From NCBI GenBank assembly GCA_958299035.1, contig CATQJL010000223.1:54790302-54854301 (forward strand): DNA of 64,000 nt, written 5' to 3'. Position numbers and translations under genes: made by a program. This document shows, one piece after another, positions 32,630 through 44,701 of this stretch. Every line of letters begins with the position of its first letter. The stretch's first letter is position 1. A model generated the notes under the pieces. The model was not told the origin of the DNA and made no database searches. It saw only the letters and a list, made by a program, of their open reading frames with translations. The stretch comes from Cylicocyclus nassatus (Eukaryota; Nematoda; Chromadorea; Rhabditida; Strongylidae).

Positions 32630-33363
32630 TTAGGTTGCCTTTTCCTAAATAGACCAAGCTGCTTTTATTTCAGCAGATTTAGGGTACCATTCGATAGAGC
32701 AAAGTATAAGCTCTACAGAATGACCGCTGATCCATCTAAGTCATGATAGGTAAAGCTTAGCCAAAAACTAGAATTCAACCAATTCAAAAAGCGGATTTCT
32801 TTTTGGAAATTTTCTACGAATCTCTAACTTGGTCGTCGTACAGTATACACATGTAACGCATTTGCTGGATCTTCAATGCAAAGAAATCGAAAAAAAAGAT
32901 AATCAAAAAATGGCAAACTCCGCTTCCAGCTCCTCCATATGCGATTGTAAACTGCATGCCTTAATAAGCATTATCTCAAAATACTTCTGCATGTCCCCTG
33001 ATAATTGAGAAATAACAAATACAAGTTTATTGAAAACTCAAAAAAAAAACTAAATTTGATCAATTCTGGCCTATTTTTACTCTTTAGTTTTAGTCTCCAA
33101 AAAATCCAGCAAATGCATTTTTGACTACTATGTGTCTACCGTAACCAGTTTTGGAGGTCCTTAGGTTTTTCAGAGAAAGATGTGATTTTTATAGTATGGT
33201 TGTAAAAGCCCAAGTTTCTGACTCCAAATTTTACCTGGATTACAAATTAGGCGGATCTCAGTGGTTATTTTATACTTTGCTCTACCGAATGATGCCCTAA
33301 GTTTGCTAGGAACGCAATACGTTTGATTTATTTGAGAAAGGGCTTTGATTTGTGACAACCTAA
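32630..33363. mobile_element. Mariner-type MITE, TTAGGTTG ends
   Basis: TA on both sides; ends TTAGGTTGCCTTTTCC and, reversed, TTAGGTTGTCACAAATC. Internal arm homology TTAGGGTACCATTCGATAGA and GCAAAGTATAA confirms the pairing. 734 bp, non-coding. Confidence 0.75.
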
Positions 33364-34640
33364 TAAATCAATTTTTTAGTTGAATTGATTCTATTCGACA
33401 CTCTAGTTTGTTGGCACTTTGGTGGGTTATAAGGGATATAGTAAAACGTCGTAAAGGGCCACTAGTTGTATACCAGGCTGTTCTTTATAGCTTGTATCAT
33501 ATCATATCGACCATAATAATGCACACTTTCCACATGCTTATCTCCGCCTTTTTCGATTTGCTCGGTAATATTCACATTTCTGAATAAATCAGATCTCAGA
33601 TCTTCCGTAAATGCATCGGTCCAAGTGGATGACGGCTCTGCGATAAATCACATTTTAACAATAAGTGATATTAGCTACTCAAAGGTAGCACCCCAAGCCT
33701 CCGCCCTCCAAAAATATCGGAAAAAGTTTTCAAGTTGTGCAGTAGTACTTGTTTGTGGGCACCAGATGATTTCAAAGTTTTAGGGAGCGAGTTAGCTCTG
33801 GAATTTGTTACAAATCTCGGATAATTTTGAGAAAAAAAAACGACGGCTTGGCCAAGACTTTTGGGACAACTTAGTTAGTTGATTACAAATCAACACTTCA
33901 TCACTCCTGTATGAAGATGATGCTGAGTGTACGGAGGTCTTCGTCACTTCGGATCAACTCGCTAGGTGAAATTTAAGTTGCATCTTATTTGATTATTCAA
34001 TTGCGGTTGAAGATCTTCTACTTGGCTGGAACTCGCAACTTTCATTGTCAGAATAAAAGTAAGATTTCTACGGTTGGTTAGAAACCTCATTTTCTATATT
34101 ATTCAGAGTTGCGTCTGCTTTCCATTTGAGCATACTTTCAAACTCGACTAGTTAATTTTTTGTGGCACGCATTTTGTGACGGAGCTGCTAAACTTGCTAC
34201 AGAATTTTTTGAGTTATAACAAAGCACAGTGATTCAATCATTCTCAATCATTCGTCAATCAAGGTTTGGCCCACTCGCCTTTACTCACCCTTTCACATCA
34301 AATTCTGGTCATTTAGAATCAAAATTAATTGAAATGTTTATCTTTGTTCCATGTATAGTCTTAATAGAGCTTCAATGATCAAAATCAGCAAGGGTAGCCA
34401 ATTTTGGACGCTATAATTCAACGTCATGTCATGTTGGTATGGTAGTTTTAGAGCTAGCAAACCTGAATGTGGCTGTTGATCATTATTCTTTATTAACGGT
34501 GTTAAGTTTCTGCCTTATTAACAGTCTTTCTTCTTTTGCGATTATTACTTGTGTATGATTTTGTAACGGGAGTACTTCGCGTGCAATAAATATGAATATA
34601 AATGCAGAAGTTGTTTTTAGTTTTACAAAAAAATTACGAA
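33364..34640. other. No gene recognised
   Basis: AT-rich. A GGGACAACTTAG word at 33864 resembles a lone mariner-MITE end without a partner. Confidence 0.4.
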
Positions 34641-34740
34641 CTGCTACGTCTTATTGAAATGATGGAGTTGCGATGAATTATCAAGCTTTAAATGGCTTGC
34701 ATATAAGCCATTCAAAGCCTGATAAATGCTGTACGAGCTA

Positions 34741-34965
34741 GATCGAATCAGTGACGCAAAAACGAAATAACGGAATTGAATCGTTTCCAGAAAGAACAGA
34801 TTCAATAGATGACGAACGTTTACGCGGAGGCAAAAAGTTCCAAATCTCACGTGGTCTTTATTGCTGAGAGTTGATTGGCTGCGACATTTTCGGTTTTCTG
34901 AAGGTTCTTTGTAAAAACATATCCAAGTCGATGAAACGCTGATCGATGTGGTCATCTCATCCATT
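34741..34965 (-). pseudogene. Possible coding remnant
   Basis: In one minus-strand frame: RFIDLDMFLQRTFRKPKMSQ, PINSQQ, a TAA stop, then RPREIWNFLPPRKRSSSIES and VLSGNDSIPLFRFCVTDSI before a second stop. Both halves have coded-looking composition and stay in the same frame through one stop, suggesting an exon pseudogene or a missed intron. A longer alternative frame of 106 codons overlaps it. No family recognised. Confidence 0.2.
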
Positions 34966-35020
34966 ACATTTACTTAGTATAACTATCACTACTCTCTGAC
35001 AAAATCGTTGATGTTGCATC

Positions 35021-35252
35021 CAGGGCTCGGCACGAGGTAGCTTTCCGAAAATGCAAAGAACAAAGTTCACTCATCCTTTCGCAAGATTTTACAAAATCTT
35101 CTTTTACCATTATCCGAAATACCCGAATCGACTAAAAAACGAGGCGTCGACTAAAAAAAGCCAAATTCGAACCCACAAAAACGATATCCCTTTTGTTTTT
35201 TGTCCCAAAAACGATATCCAGTTTGCTTATAAGCCACCTGTGCCGAACCTTG
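35021..35252. mobile_element. hAT-type MITE, GGCTCGGCAC family
   Basis: Left CAGGGCTCGGCACGAGGTAG, right reversed CAAGGTTCGGCACAGGTGGC. Interior shares GTCGACTAAAAA and CCCAAAAACGATATCCAG with the 41733 copy. Flanks GTTGCATC and GCTTCATG are a poor match as an 8-bp duplication. Confidence 0.85.
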
Positions 35253-35271
35253 GCTTCATGAACGTACAATA

Positions 35272-35484
35272 ATGAAGGAAAGACGATTGAAAAAGAAAAG
35301 TTTTATTGCGGCTCATTCGGGAGAACTTAAACGCATTTTTGGGTTTTCGGAACCTTTACTCAAATCCTTAGACGATGAAAATATACTCCAATATACTCTC
35401 GTTAGACAATATTGCGAGAAAGCTTTTGAATGTAAAGCAGAGCAAAACTTTGTACCAGCTCTGATTTGCTCAGACAGAAGATGA
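35272..35484 (+). CDS. Small open frame with poly(A) signal, unidentified
   Basis: 70 codons from ATG to TGA, reading MKERRLKKKSFIAAHSGELK, RIFGFSEPLLKSLDDENILQ, YTLVRQYCEKAFECKAEQNF and VPALICSDRR. It is charged, balanced and unlike the AT-random frames around it; AATAAA at 35553-35558 lies 69 bp after the stop. It starts only 20 bp after a hAT-type MITE, so the upstream part of the gene may have been displaced. It could be a terminal exon whose acceptor was lost, or chance. No domain recognised. Confidence 0.3.
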   Translation: MKERRLKKKSFIAAHSGELKRIFGFSEPLLKSLDDENILQYTLVRQYCEKAFECKAEQNFVPALICSDRR

Positions 35485-36998
35485 AAGATCAAAATTATTT
35501 TTTTCCGTTCTCAAAGCTTTCCACTGTTTTTGTAAATAGTGCCTAAATGGTAAATAAAATTTGATCTTGTAATAGCGTAATGGAGTGAATTTTCCAAGTT
35601 TCTCAACTTTTTCCTTATTTTTTTCACGCACATTACATCAGCTCTCCCAACCGGTACACTACGAACTCAAATTGATGGCAGTGTCGGGGAGAATACCTGA
35701 ACTTCATAAAGGAGCAAATAAGTGGGAAACCTTAACTAAGCAATTTATCATGTGGCAGTCGATATGATTCATTCGTGGTTAAATCAGCTTTGAACCTCAG
35801 CCCAAACCGTAAGCTTTCTCAGAGGGCCAATCAGCGTCTTAGCTTTCTTTGAAAATACTGCCTTCTTTATAGTTCAGAGGTGGATATCTCGACCACGAGT
35901 AAATTTTCTGAGTTTGTGCTTTTTTCAATAATTCTTTCTCATTTGAGAAACAAAGTCTCTTTTGTCTGGGCACAGCTTTTAGGACCAAACACATCATTTA
36001 TATGTCCAGAAAAGGAGGTATTTGTGTAGTTTATGGTGATGTGAGGTCTTGAACCTGAACTCAGATATATACTCATTAGATTGTAAAATTTTAGTGTTTG
36101 TTTGCACCATCAAGGACTTTGAAACTATGAATCATGAATTATATTTTATGGAAGAGAAAGCCACAGTGCAATATAACCTCCTGGGCAAGTGACAGAGCTG
36201 CATTATGTCAAGATGCATAACTTGTGATAGATGACCGGACAGCGGAGCGTATTGACCATGTAATGATTTTCATCCAGTGTTCCCGACTATTATTTGTAAG
36301 TTACGTTTTTGACGCAGATTGTTCCGGTTATTTTGAAGGTAACATCCCAGAATGCAATTGTAGTGCAACTGCACCAAGTGACTTGGAGTTAACGCAACTA
36401 TGAGTGATCTTCCGGTAGGATTCGAATTTCTTCGGTAGGCAATGCTATTCGTTCCCATCTACAATTGAAATTGCTAGAATCCGCGAGCGATGACACTTCT
36501 CTAATGACCCTCTCATAGCCCATTCATAGATTGGGCTCTTGAAAGGATCGCACGCCCCCATTATTCGCCTCGCGCGGGCGTATGTGCATCATGGTCATTA
36601 TAGATGTGTGTCCTTCAATAAAATCACTGCACAGACTCAATCTGCTACATTTCGTGTACTCAAACGTGCAATTTGGTTGTTTGATATTCTAATGTGTGCA
36701 ACTGCACACGCTGCACGAATTGCGCCTATATCTTTTGATTCCTGGACCGCGGGAATGAGTTCTATCCGTGTGAGTGCTCTTACAGGGGCTTTTTCTCAGT
36801 TTTTGCTCTTCTCATATAGCGAAAGAGAGATTTGGTGAAGATCCCCCACGTTTGTGCAGGTTAGCGCATTCGACGATCAATGTGGTGCCCTCGCGGTGAC
36901 AACAACATTAGCGCGGAAAAATACCATATTTGTGAATCTCGATAGCTCGGTTGCGAATAGCGCAAAAAAAGGCTAGAGCGCTTACTGTCATTGCTTAC
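35485..36998. other. No gene confirmed
   Basis: 36539-36838 is more GC-rich with a 99-codon plus-strand frame (ATFRVLKRAIWLFDILMCAT, AARIAPISFDSWTAGMSSIR) ending near a donor-like GTGAGT at 36769. There is only a weak acceptor (CACTGCACAG) upstream and no recognised family, so it is recorded as a weak coding island only. Confidence 0.3.
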
Positions 36999-37174
36999 GC
37001 GCTTTCATCAGGGCAAGAACACTCTACTACAGTACATATGTCATTGGATAAGTCGCGGACATCTGTAACAAACCATGCATCTCTGCACATTACATGCTCG
37101 TGGCAGTTGTCTGCACGGGTAGAACCTACCGACATGTGGTCCTCTAGTCCTTTTCTATAGTCGAATCTACTAAA
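36999..37174 (-). CDS. Possible internal exon with Cys pairs
   Basis: Minus-strand exon with acceptor CCGTTTCGCAG before 37174 and donor GTAAGC after 36999. It reads FSRFDYRKGLEDHMSVGSTR, ADNCHEHVMCRDAWFVTDVR and DLSNDICTVVECSCPDESA, with five Cys in the C-terminal half, as in a disulfide-bonded extracellular module. The plus strand is also open over much of this interval, so the strand call depends on splice sites and composition. A further minus-strand frame at 37621-37358 (KSARLCVEPITLANTSHFIN, TTNCHEGYSSLHKT) might belong to the same gene, but no phase-compatible junction was found. Confidence 0.28.
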
Positions 37175-38067
37175 CTGCGAAACGGTCAGCAAATTTCTGC
37201 ATGCATCTGTAGTATGTACATTGTGTGTAATCGCACAACTTGTCAAAAAAAATCAAAAAAATAAGTAGGCTATGCTCATGCTAAAGCTCGCATTTCTTAT
37301 TATGCTTCGCTGCGTGTGCTAAATTCTCAAAACTATGACGAAAACTTTACGACGCCGTTAATGAAGTGTTTTATGCAGCGATGAATAGCCCTCGTGACAA
37401 TTTGTGGTTTTTTGAGCGGTGCTAAATTCACGACGACGACATTTGAGATTCAGTTTTAGTGCTTCGAAAACAAACTTGTTTCTGTCGTTGATAAAGTGGG
37501 ACGTATTAGCCAGCGTTATAGGTTCTACACATAGTCTTGCACTTTTCCAAAAAAAAAGACTTTGATTCATGGTTATGGTGGACAGTTTCTCAATTGCTGG
37601 ACTTGCTATGCGAAACAACATCTAGGGCTTGTCAAAAAGTGCTTTCATATATTTCTCACTATCCCTTCCCTTAATTTCGCTCATGTCTTTTTCCAATGTA
37701 TTCTGTAATCAGGCTTATTTTCTCGTATCCGTACTACAAAAAATTTTCTTTTATGTTTTTGCGAATTTGGAACCATATGATTCTTCAAAGCAAGCATGCA
37801 TTATGTACATCTGTATATTAAGTCATTCGCTCTTTTCTATGTAAAAAAACATTGCATTTTATTTTTTAGGCTTCAGATGTTTGTTTTCGCTTTCTGTCTG
37901 TCAGCTTTGGAATGTGTATAAATCCCTATCTAAACTTAGACTACGCAGTAATTTAAGTTTGTAAATAATTCAGAGATTTTTCATAAGTAGTTTTTAAGAC
38001 TTTCTATACATTATTTCATGAAACTTTTTGGTATCTACTTCAAATTCTTCAGATTAAGGTTTGGGTC
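37175..38067. other. No gene confirmed
   Basis: Holds the 87-codon minus-strand frame 37621-37358 mentioned with the preceding exon, otherwise AT-rich. Confidence 0.35.
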
Positions 38068-38071
38068 TCAA

Positions 38072-38436
38072 AGGCAGGTCCAGGCAAATCTGGACTATGG
38101 GGCTCTCACGTGCGTAGTAATTTGTGGGGACTGACTGAGCCACTGCCCAATCGGCAGCTCAAATGGTGAACTCACAGTTGAGATATTCGCCTCCGAACTG
38201 GACCCCGGATCGCATTTGCATGGATTATGGTGCGACCCGCGTAGGTCCTCGCGCGAAACTGATGTGTCGCGCCATGAATCCATGCGAACACGATCGCGGG
38301 GTGCAGTTTGGAGGCGAATATCTTCACTGTGAGCTCACTATTTGAGCTGCCGCTTGGGCAGTGTTTTAGTGAGGGCTTCAAGACTACCCTCCAGATGAGA
38401 TTCCCATAGGCCCAGATTTGCCTGGACGCTGATCTG
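38072..38436. mobile_element. TTAA-target MITE, AGGCAGCGTC subfamily, copy 2
   Basis: Ends AGGCAGGTCCAGGCAAATCT and, reversed, a decayed AGCGTCCAGGCAAATC. The interior shares CGGCAGCTCAAATGGTGAAC, GTTGAGATATTCGCCTCC and AAACTGATGTGTCGCGCCAT with the 23081 copy. Left flank TCAA is a mutated TTAA; the right TTAA is lost. Confidence 0.85.
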
Positions 38437-39206
38437 TGAGCAAAAGTTGTTCTGAAAAGCCTGTTTTTTGTTAATCAGTGGTTGACGAGCAAATTTTCCT
38501 TGAAAGGTTGTTCTGACGTTACTGTGCCTCAAAATACCACTTCTTAACCACTGCCTTGTACCTTACTTACATACCTACAAATTTCAAAAATTCAAATTAG
38601 CTTTGCAGTATTTTCGGGAGCGGAAATCTTGGAGTTTTAAGGCCGCAAAAATTTTAGGTGCTTCAGAAAAAATCGTTCGGAGTTTCATTTTGATGGTAAG
38701 TAGATTACGTACTTCAAAACATCGTAGGAATTTGCGATTTTCTTTATACTCAATGCGAAGAGCGACTTGATTTAATTATGTTGTACATAAGAGGATCAAA
38801 ATAAAGGTTCTGCCATTTTTCCTGTCTTACCTTCAATGCAATGACTCAGGAAGTGTGTCCACAATCTATTCTTGGAGCCTCCTCTACTGTTTCTCATTCA
38901 TCACTAGCGAAAAATCGGAGTTATTTACCTCTTTGGAAATCAACGCAGTCCATTCTATCATAAGAAACCATTTACAATGTTTGTCGTCTTTGGCCTTTAC
39001 TCCCTGTTTTCATTGCGTCCAAATGTTCTCGTATACATAAACTTGAGGTCACGTAACTTTACTACCTGTCGCGAACTTCCATCTATGGTTACTACCATGT
39101 TTTTCTAAACAATGCCCAATGACACATTTATATTGACATAACATCTACAGCTAATACTGTGCCACTTCAAGCTTCTGCTCTGCAATACTGGCTACATTTT
39201 GATGTA
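38437..39206. other. No gene recognised
   Basis: AT-rich, short frames only. Confidence 0.45.
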
Positions 39207-39742
39207 ATAGGTTGGTACATAAGTTTTGCAACTGATTTTGTAACTTTTCTTTTCTTGAATGTGACGCATTCGTCTTAAGCATAATATAGATTAGGTAGTA
39301 GGCTACAGACGTACGTAAACAGTTTGATTTTTGAAAGCCATGTAGAGAAAATTCTCGCATTTTTCGAAAGTTGGTCAAATTCGAAACTTGAGGGATTGGA
39401 AAACAAAAATGCAGCCGTTCTCAGTCTGAATCAAACACATCAAGCCGAAACTGTACCTAGATTGTTGACAGAGGAATCTCTGATGATCTGCACAGTTTTG
39501 GCCTGATGCGTTTGATTCAGACTGAGAACGGCTCTATTTTTTGCTTTTCCAACAATTGAATTTTCGAGTTGAAACAGCTTTCGAAAAATGCGTAAAACTT
39601 CCCCATTTCGCTCTCAAAAATCAGACTGTTTGAGCATAATTGTACCCTATTACCTAATCTACATTTTACCCAAAAATTAAGGCGTTACAGCCAAAAAGAG
39701 AAGAGTAAGGAAATTAGTTGCAAAATTTATGTGCCAACCTAT
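39207..39742. mobile_element. TA-flanked MITE, ends ATAGGTTGGTACATAAGTTT
   Basis: Ends ATAGGTTGGTACATAAGTTT and, reversed, ATAGGTTGGCACATAAATTT, both followed by TGCAACT. TA at both sides. Arms continue inward to a central pair GCCGTTCTCAGTCTGAATCA at 39413/39533, so most of the 536 bp is self-complementary. Non-coding. Confidence 0.82.
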
Positions 39743-40001
39743 TAAATTATCGTGTTGCGTAGACTTCACATATGCGAATTCATCTTGTTTAAAAATTCCA
39801 ATAAACGATTATTTTTTTTGATATTCCGATACGTTTCAACGGCGTTTGAAGCTTTAGAAATTTATACCGTAACGCTACAGTAATCAAAGATTTTGCTGTT
39901 TCTGTTCCTGTACAGTAGATGCCAGCCCTTCGGTGTTGTATCTTAAACTCCACGGGAAATGTTGAGGGAAAGATTATTAACGTTCAAACAAAGTAATCTT
40001 T
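39743..40001. other. No gene recognised
   Basis: AT-rich spacer between two MITEs. Confidence 0.4.
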
Positions 40002-40170
40002 GCTTTAACCAGATCGACCCCTGGAAGGCGGGGCTCCGTGACCTAATTAAGGCTAGAATGATCAGAGAGCCTGTTTGCGAGGGAGGCGCAGACTGCGTCG
40101 CGGACGCGAGCGGTCGCCTTCTAGGTCATGAAGCCTCGACTTCCATCGGTTGATCTGGTTGAAACAAAGC
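40002..40170. mobile_element. GATTCAACTGGC-family MITE, copy 1
   Basis: Imperfect ends GCTTTAACCAGATCGACC and TTTCAACCAGATCAACC, then GGAAGGCGGGGCTCCGTGAC. GC-rich core GCGCAGACTGCGTCGCGGAC. Same order as copies at 45968, 50914 and 53671. Confidence 0.75.
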
Positions 40171-40508
40171 ACTTTCTTTTTGTGAAAAAAAAATGATTTT
40201 TCATGCGCTGGCTTGGCTCACTCCCCTGGAAATGAGGGTGTGTTAAATTTTACGAAGTTTTTTTTTTACATGAGCTTTGAATGAGCTATAAAACCATATA
40301 AAGTTTTTTCATGCAACTGTAATTATGTAATTATAATTTTTGGAAGTCAAATTAATTTTGTTTTACCATAAATTCATTGCAGAACGGAGGACATGGCCAG
40401 CGCCACGTTTCGTCGTAAGCAAAGATTTTTGTCTTCAATCTATCGCTCCATTAAATTTCAGAATTTAAAATAAACCATAATTTCACAAGAGAGAGTAAGC
40501 TAAAGTAT
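40171..40508. other. No gene recognised
   Basis: AT-rich, no structure seen. Confidence 0.4.
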
Positions 40509-40755
40509 CATTCATTCTCTGGCTGACCATGAGAGACGCGAGCACGTTTGATCAACAAGTTCATGAATGAGTTCGAACGCGTTTTGGTCAATTATTATCA
40601 GGAATTCGTGGCAGAAGCCAGAGTGGTTTAATGACCTCATACATGTTTTTCCTCGAATTCTAATACTAAATCAACCAAAATGCGTTAAAACTCATTCATG
40701 AAATTGTTAATGAAATGGCAAAGCGTGCTGCGTCTCCTAGTCAAAGAATGTGTAG
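40509..40755. mobile_element. MITE with CATGAATGAGTTC arms
   Basis: Inverted arms GAGACGCGAGCACGTTTG, AACAAGTTCATGAATGAGTT and CGCGTTTTGGT pair with the complement at 40670-40745. About 245 bp, non-coding; boundaries approximate. Confidence 0.6.
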
Positions 40756-41279
40756 GCTATGTTGCTACATGTTTTGTTTTGTATTTGCCCCTTGTACCTC
40801 GATGTCGCCTCGCACTATTTGCCGCGACCCATAATCCCCATTTCCTCCTTGTCCTAGCTAATGTTAATGTGACATTGTTCCTCAAAGGCTTTTTTACATA
40901 ATCGCGTTGTTGCTGAGGCAAACCTAACGTGTCCTCCAAACACCATTTAGATTCACCAAATTGTAAATATCTTTTTTTTTCGCTGATACCAAGTATTTTC
41001 TTTCTTTTTCACCTGATCCTCACTGTATCTATAGGCAGCCAGCTCTTCAAAGTCCTTGGGAAAATTGACTTTGAAATTTCTTTGCATGGACGTGATGCAG
41101 CTGTTTATGTATCTGTTTGGTTTGCGAGGTTCAGTTCTTCACATTTTGAGAATCATAAAATCCGCAGCTCAAATACTTGAAAGAGGAAAAAGCTTTGTGA
41201 TCAGTTTGCTTCCTAACAGTGGCGAACCAAGAGGAGGAAGCTTCCTACTATGGTCGTGTAATCTTTGAAAGCTATTAAC
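40756..41279. other. No gene confirmed
   Basis: Two overlapping plus-strand frames of 70-83 codons (40929-41268) are AT-rich and hydrophobic without a recognised domain. Confidence 0.35.
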
Positions 41280-41326
41280 AAGGCTTATAAAAAGGTACAA
41301 GTGACTTGTACCTTTTTATAAGCCTT
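41280..41326. repeat. Perfect 47-bp palindrome
   Basis: Two 23-bp arms (AAGGCTTATAAAAAGGTACA...) around a single G at 41303. No flanking element was recognised; it may be the stripped centre of a foldback transposon or a protein-binding or structural site. Confidence 0.9.
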
Positions 41327-41724
41327 ACAATTGTAAATAATTGAAAAAATTCCCAATATTTTAGAACACCTCACTCGGAAAAGTTTTTAGTCTTCCCTCT
41401 TACGGAACACTAGCTCCTATAATCTTAAGTTAATGAAAGTGAACGTACAAAACTTGGATTTTTGTATGCGAGGAACTTCAAAGTTACAAAATTATTCGAA
41501 GCAATTCTTTTCCTTTTTGAGAATCTTGATCCCTTAAAGCTTTTTACTTCTTTACTCAGTCAAACAAAACACTGATGTGAGATGAATTGCGTAAAATCAA
41601 AAAACAAAAATCGTTGGTGACATGATTGATAAAGTCTATAAAAAATTTTTGTGACGTACGAAGAAGTTAGCAAGGGTAGAGAATTTTCACAAGGTAAACT
41701 TGAGTTATGAGACTATGAAGAAAT
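41327..41724. other. No gene recognised
   Basis: AT-rich spacer. Confidence 0.4.
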
Positions 41725-41732
41725 TTCCTTAT

Positions 41733-42010
41733 CAGGGCTCGGCACGAGGTGGCTAAATGAAAATGGAAAAAACGAAGTCCCCCTTGACTTTTGGGTACTT
41801 TTACGAAGTCCCCTTTGACCCTCAACCAAATTTCTTCTAAAAACCTGAAAAATTCCCCAAAATCCCCCAAAAAACGAAACGTCGACTAAAAAAAAAGGTC
41901 GCCGTCGCCAATTTTCCGTGTCTCTTCGGTCACAAAAACGAAACCTCCTTTGCTTTTCGTCCCAAAAACGATATCCAGCTTGCTTGTAAGCCACCTCGTG
42001 CCGAGCCCTG
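41733..42010. mobile_element. hAT-type MITE, GGCTCGGCAC family, with perfect 8-bp duplication
   Basis: Ends CAGGGCTCGGCACGAGGTGG(C), identical at both sides for over 20 bp. TTCCTTAT flanks it at 41725-41732 and 42011-42018. The perfect 8-bp duplication and CAGGG ends assign the family to hAT. 278 bp, non-coding. The best preserved of five copies. Confidence 0.93.
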
Positions 42011-42018
42011 TTCCTTAT

Positions 42019-43848
42019 TTCCACAAAACTGAAGTAAAATTGAACCGGCCGTGTAAAGTTTTTTCTTAGTCACGGTCTGTGCCACTCCTACTTTTTACAA
42101 AATCGGAATGTTGCAAGAATGTGAAGAATCTTGAAAGCATCCCAAATTTTTTTCAAGAAACATGTGGCTCACCGTCGCCGAAAATCTCAACCTAATTTAG
42201 TGACGCATTCATAATCCATGGTTTTCTTTGACTTAGTAATCGTTGAGGACTGATATATCTAAAATGTAACATATATCTCACGGATGATCTCTTCCTCTCC
42301 CCCTCCCTCTTTCCAGAATGACTTGTATGCTTAGCTTGCTCATTTGGGACTCATACCCAGGCTAAGGAACATGTCCATTTTTCATCAAAGCCAACGACCT
42401 TTTCCGCAGGGCCTTGCTGCTGACATATGGTGCTGAGATGACAGATGATGAAGACGGTTACGCATTCTTCAATAGTCTTTGCAGAACGGTGCTAAAAGTG
42501 TAGGCTTTCGTACTTAATGTATTTACTTACTTACCAACTGTTAGCAGTGACAGACACAAATAATTTGGGCGGGGAAAGAGGGGGGGGGGTGGGTGGGATT
42601 GGCAAAAAGCACTCCAAAAAATATTTTGGGGGATTTCGTAATTTCTTCCAACCTGCTTGTGAAATGGCAAACTTGATGAGATACAAATTCAACAACAATC
42701 CAAATACGAACAAGTTTCTCGCATGATTAATTTAGAATCAAACCTTCCTCTACCCCCCCCCCCCTCTTCCCTCTCCCTTTCTGCCTCCTCCAATGATTCT
42801 CAATATCTCTTTTCAGGCGTCATTTATATTACTTGCATACTTTACGATTTATAAAAAATCTTCTAAACTAGATTCTAGTTGTCTAACAAACAAGATTATT
42901 TTTCCTTCCTTTTGATTCTCTCAGTTATGTAAAAATGAGCCATAACCTGTCAAAAATATCTCATATGTCTCAAACGTCTGGTTGCAACGCTGAATTCAAA
43001 CTGCAAAAATTAGACTGAGCTCAGTTTGCTAATGTTTTCCTATCACTCCGTATCCCTATGAAGCAGATCGTCAAATCTATATATGTAGTAATCTGACTGA
43101 CATTCAGAACTGCCAATATTTTTTGTTTCTAAAGTCCTGAGAACATTCATCATTTGTTTCTTGATAATATTCTTTTACTTCTGTATTTCTGGGGTTCCAT
43201 CGAATGTTAAGAACTGGTTCTAACCCGACTGCCTAGAAAAAACATTCTCTGCCGCTATTGTAAGATTGATTGCCTTCATTGGCAACATTTTTGTAACGTA
43301 AAACAATTTATGCTCTATAATTTTTTTTGAAATCTGATTAGGATATAGTGACTTATTAAGTTTGAACAGTTTTTGTAAGATAAATTTGGACAGTGCCTGA
43401 ACAAATCTAGCCTACCGAAAATGCTGTCCGCTTTGTACACTTTCAGATTCAAATTCTACAACTTTATTCGTAATCTGCTTTTTGAGTAATTAGAATTTTG
43501 CTATATATAGCACGATTTTGGCTATTATTGTGACAGTATTCATACAGAAAAGGCAAGCGAAAGAGAACCCAAAATCTGGAGAATTTTACAACTTTCCTTC
43601 AAGATCGTCTGTTTTGACATACTAACGCTCCCGTATAAAAATAGAAGGACTTGTTTGGTTGCAAGCATATCTAGCCTATATTCCAAGTCTATGTTATGCC
43701 TAAAAAGACATTTATGATCTCTGATGCATTGAGCTTTTGTGAGCGATAAAATACTACTGTTTGAGCTTTCCTTTGCACATGCAAGCATGCAACTTTCTAA
43801 TAATCATTTTTTTTTATTTCTTTTCGCGGACGAAAAAAAGCTAATTGG
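42019..43848. other. No gene confirmed; G and C tracts
   Basis: G10 at 42580-42589 and C12 at 42753-42764 face each other as a loose inverted pair. A minus-strand frame at 43788-43540 (CIRDHKCLFRHNIDLEYRLD) has some coded character but no splice support. Confidence 0.4.
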
Positions 43849-44693
43849 CTAATGAACTTTGTGCTCTTGCTTTGGAGTATACAGTATCCTTGTTTCAAAG
43901 TATACGTTGAAAACTAAATCACTTGTCGCTATTAGTAGATTGTTATCGCTTAGAATAGCTGAAATAATGTTCAACCTTTGGAGACAAAGATAACTTTCAT
44001 GTGAGAATAAAATGTGCATATCATGGCTCATCATATCCTTAGCCACAATGAAATTCTGCATAGGTAATTTTATAGACACTGCGGAGATTTCGTTTAGAGA
44101 AGCCTTTTCTTGCTTTCTCGAGCATAGCTGCATTTTGACGACTAATTCGGAGCTTGAAATTTCGTAAATAAGGAAGCATTTCGTTAAGAGCCAGTAAGCA
44201 CCAAAAATAGCAAGAAAAGCGCTTTCTACAGTATTTAAAATATTGCGATAAATATAAAACTCCTAGAAAATAGCTGTTTAAAACGCTGTGGCGACCAAAA
44301 ACCGGAAAGAAGTTTTAATTGGATGTATAGTATTCCAAGGATGTCTTCGACATAATACTTTGCTAAGAACTCATTAGTGCTGTATACCGTCTAGGTCCCA
44401 CAAGTTTTTTTTTAGATGATCAAACATCCACCTTGATTAACAATCAGAACATTTAATAACTGAGATTCTGCATAGAAACTAAATATGTCTAATGCCTTTT
44501 TTACAGCCATAATGTTCTGATTAGTCACCATTGCTGGACATAAGAAACTTCTTAGTAGGACTGTGGAGCAACTTCCGCTTATGAATCACCACATAACCAG
44601 AATTTTTTCCTCTCAGTCCTTCTTAAATTTCTTTCAAAATCAAAGAATGTCTTTATTGAAAATAAATTAAGTATCTGGGCTTTACAATCAAGT
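43849..44693. other. No gene confirmed
   Basis: A 94-codon minus-strand frame (44133-43849, ATG to TAG, with LKLPMQ-like and NIISAILSDNNLLIATSDLV segments) is the longest here. It has no recognised family and is within chance expectation for this much AT-rich DNA. Confidence 0.3.
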
Positions 44694-44701
44694 GTAATGT
44701 G

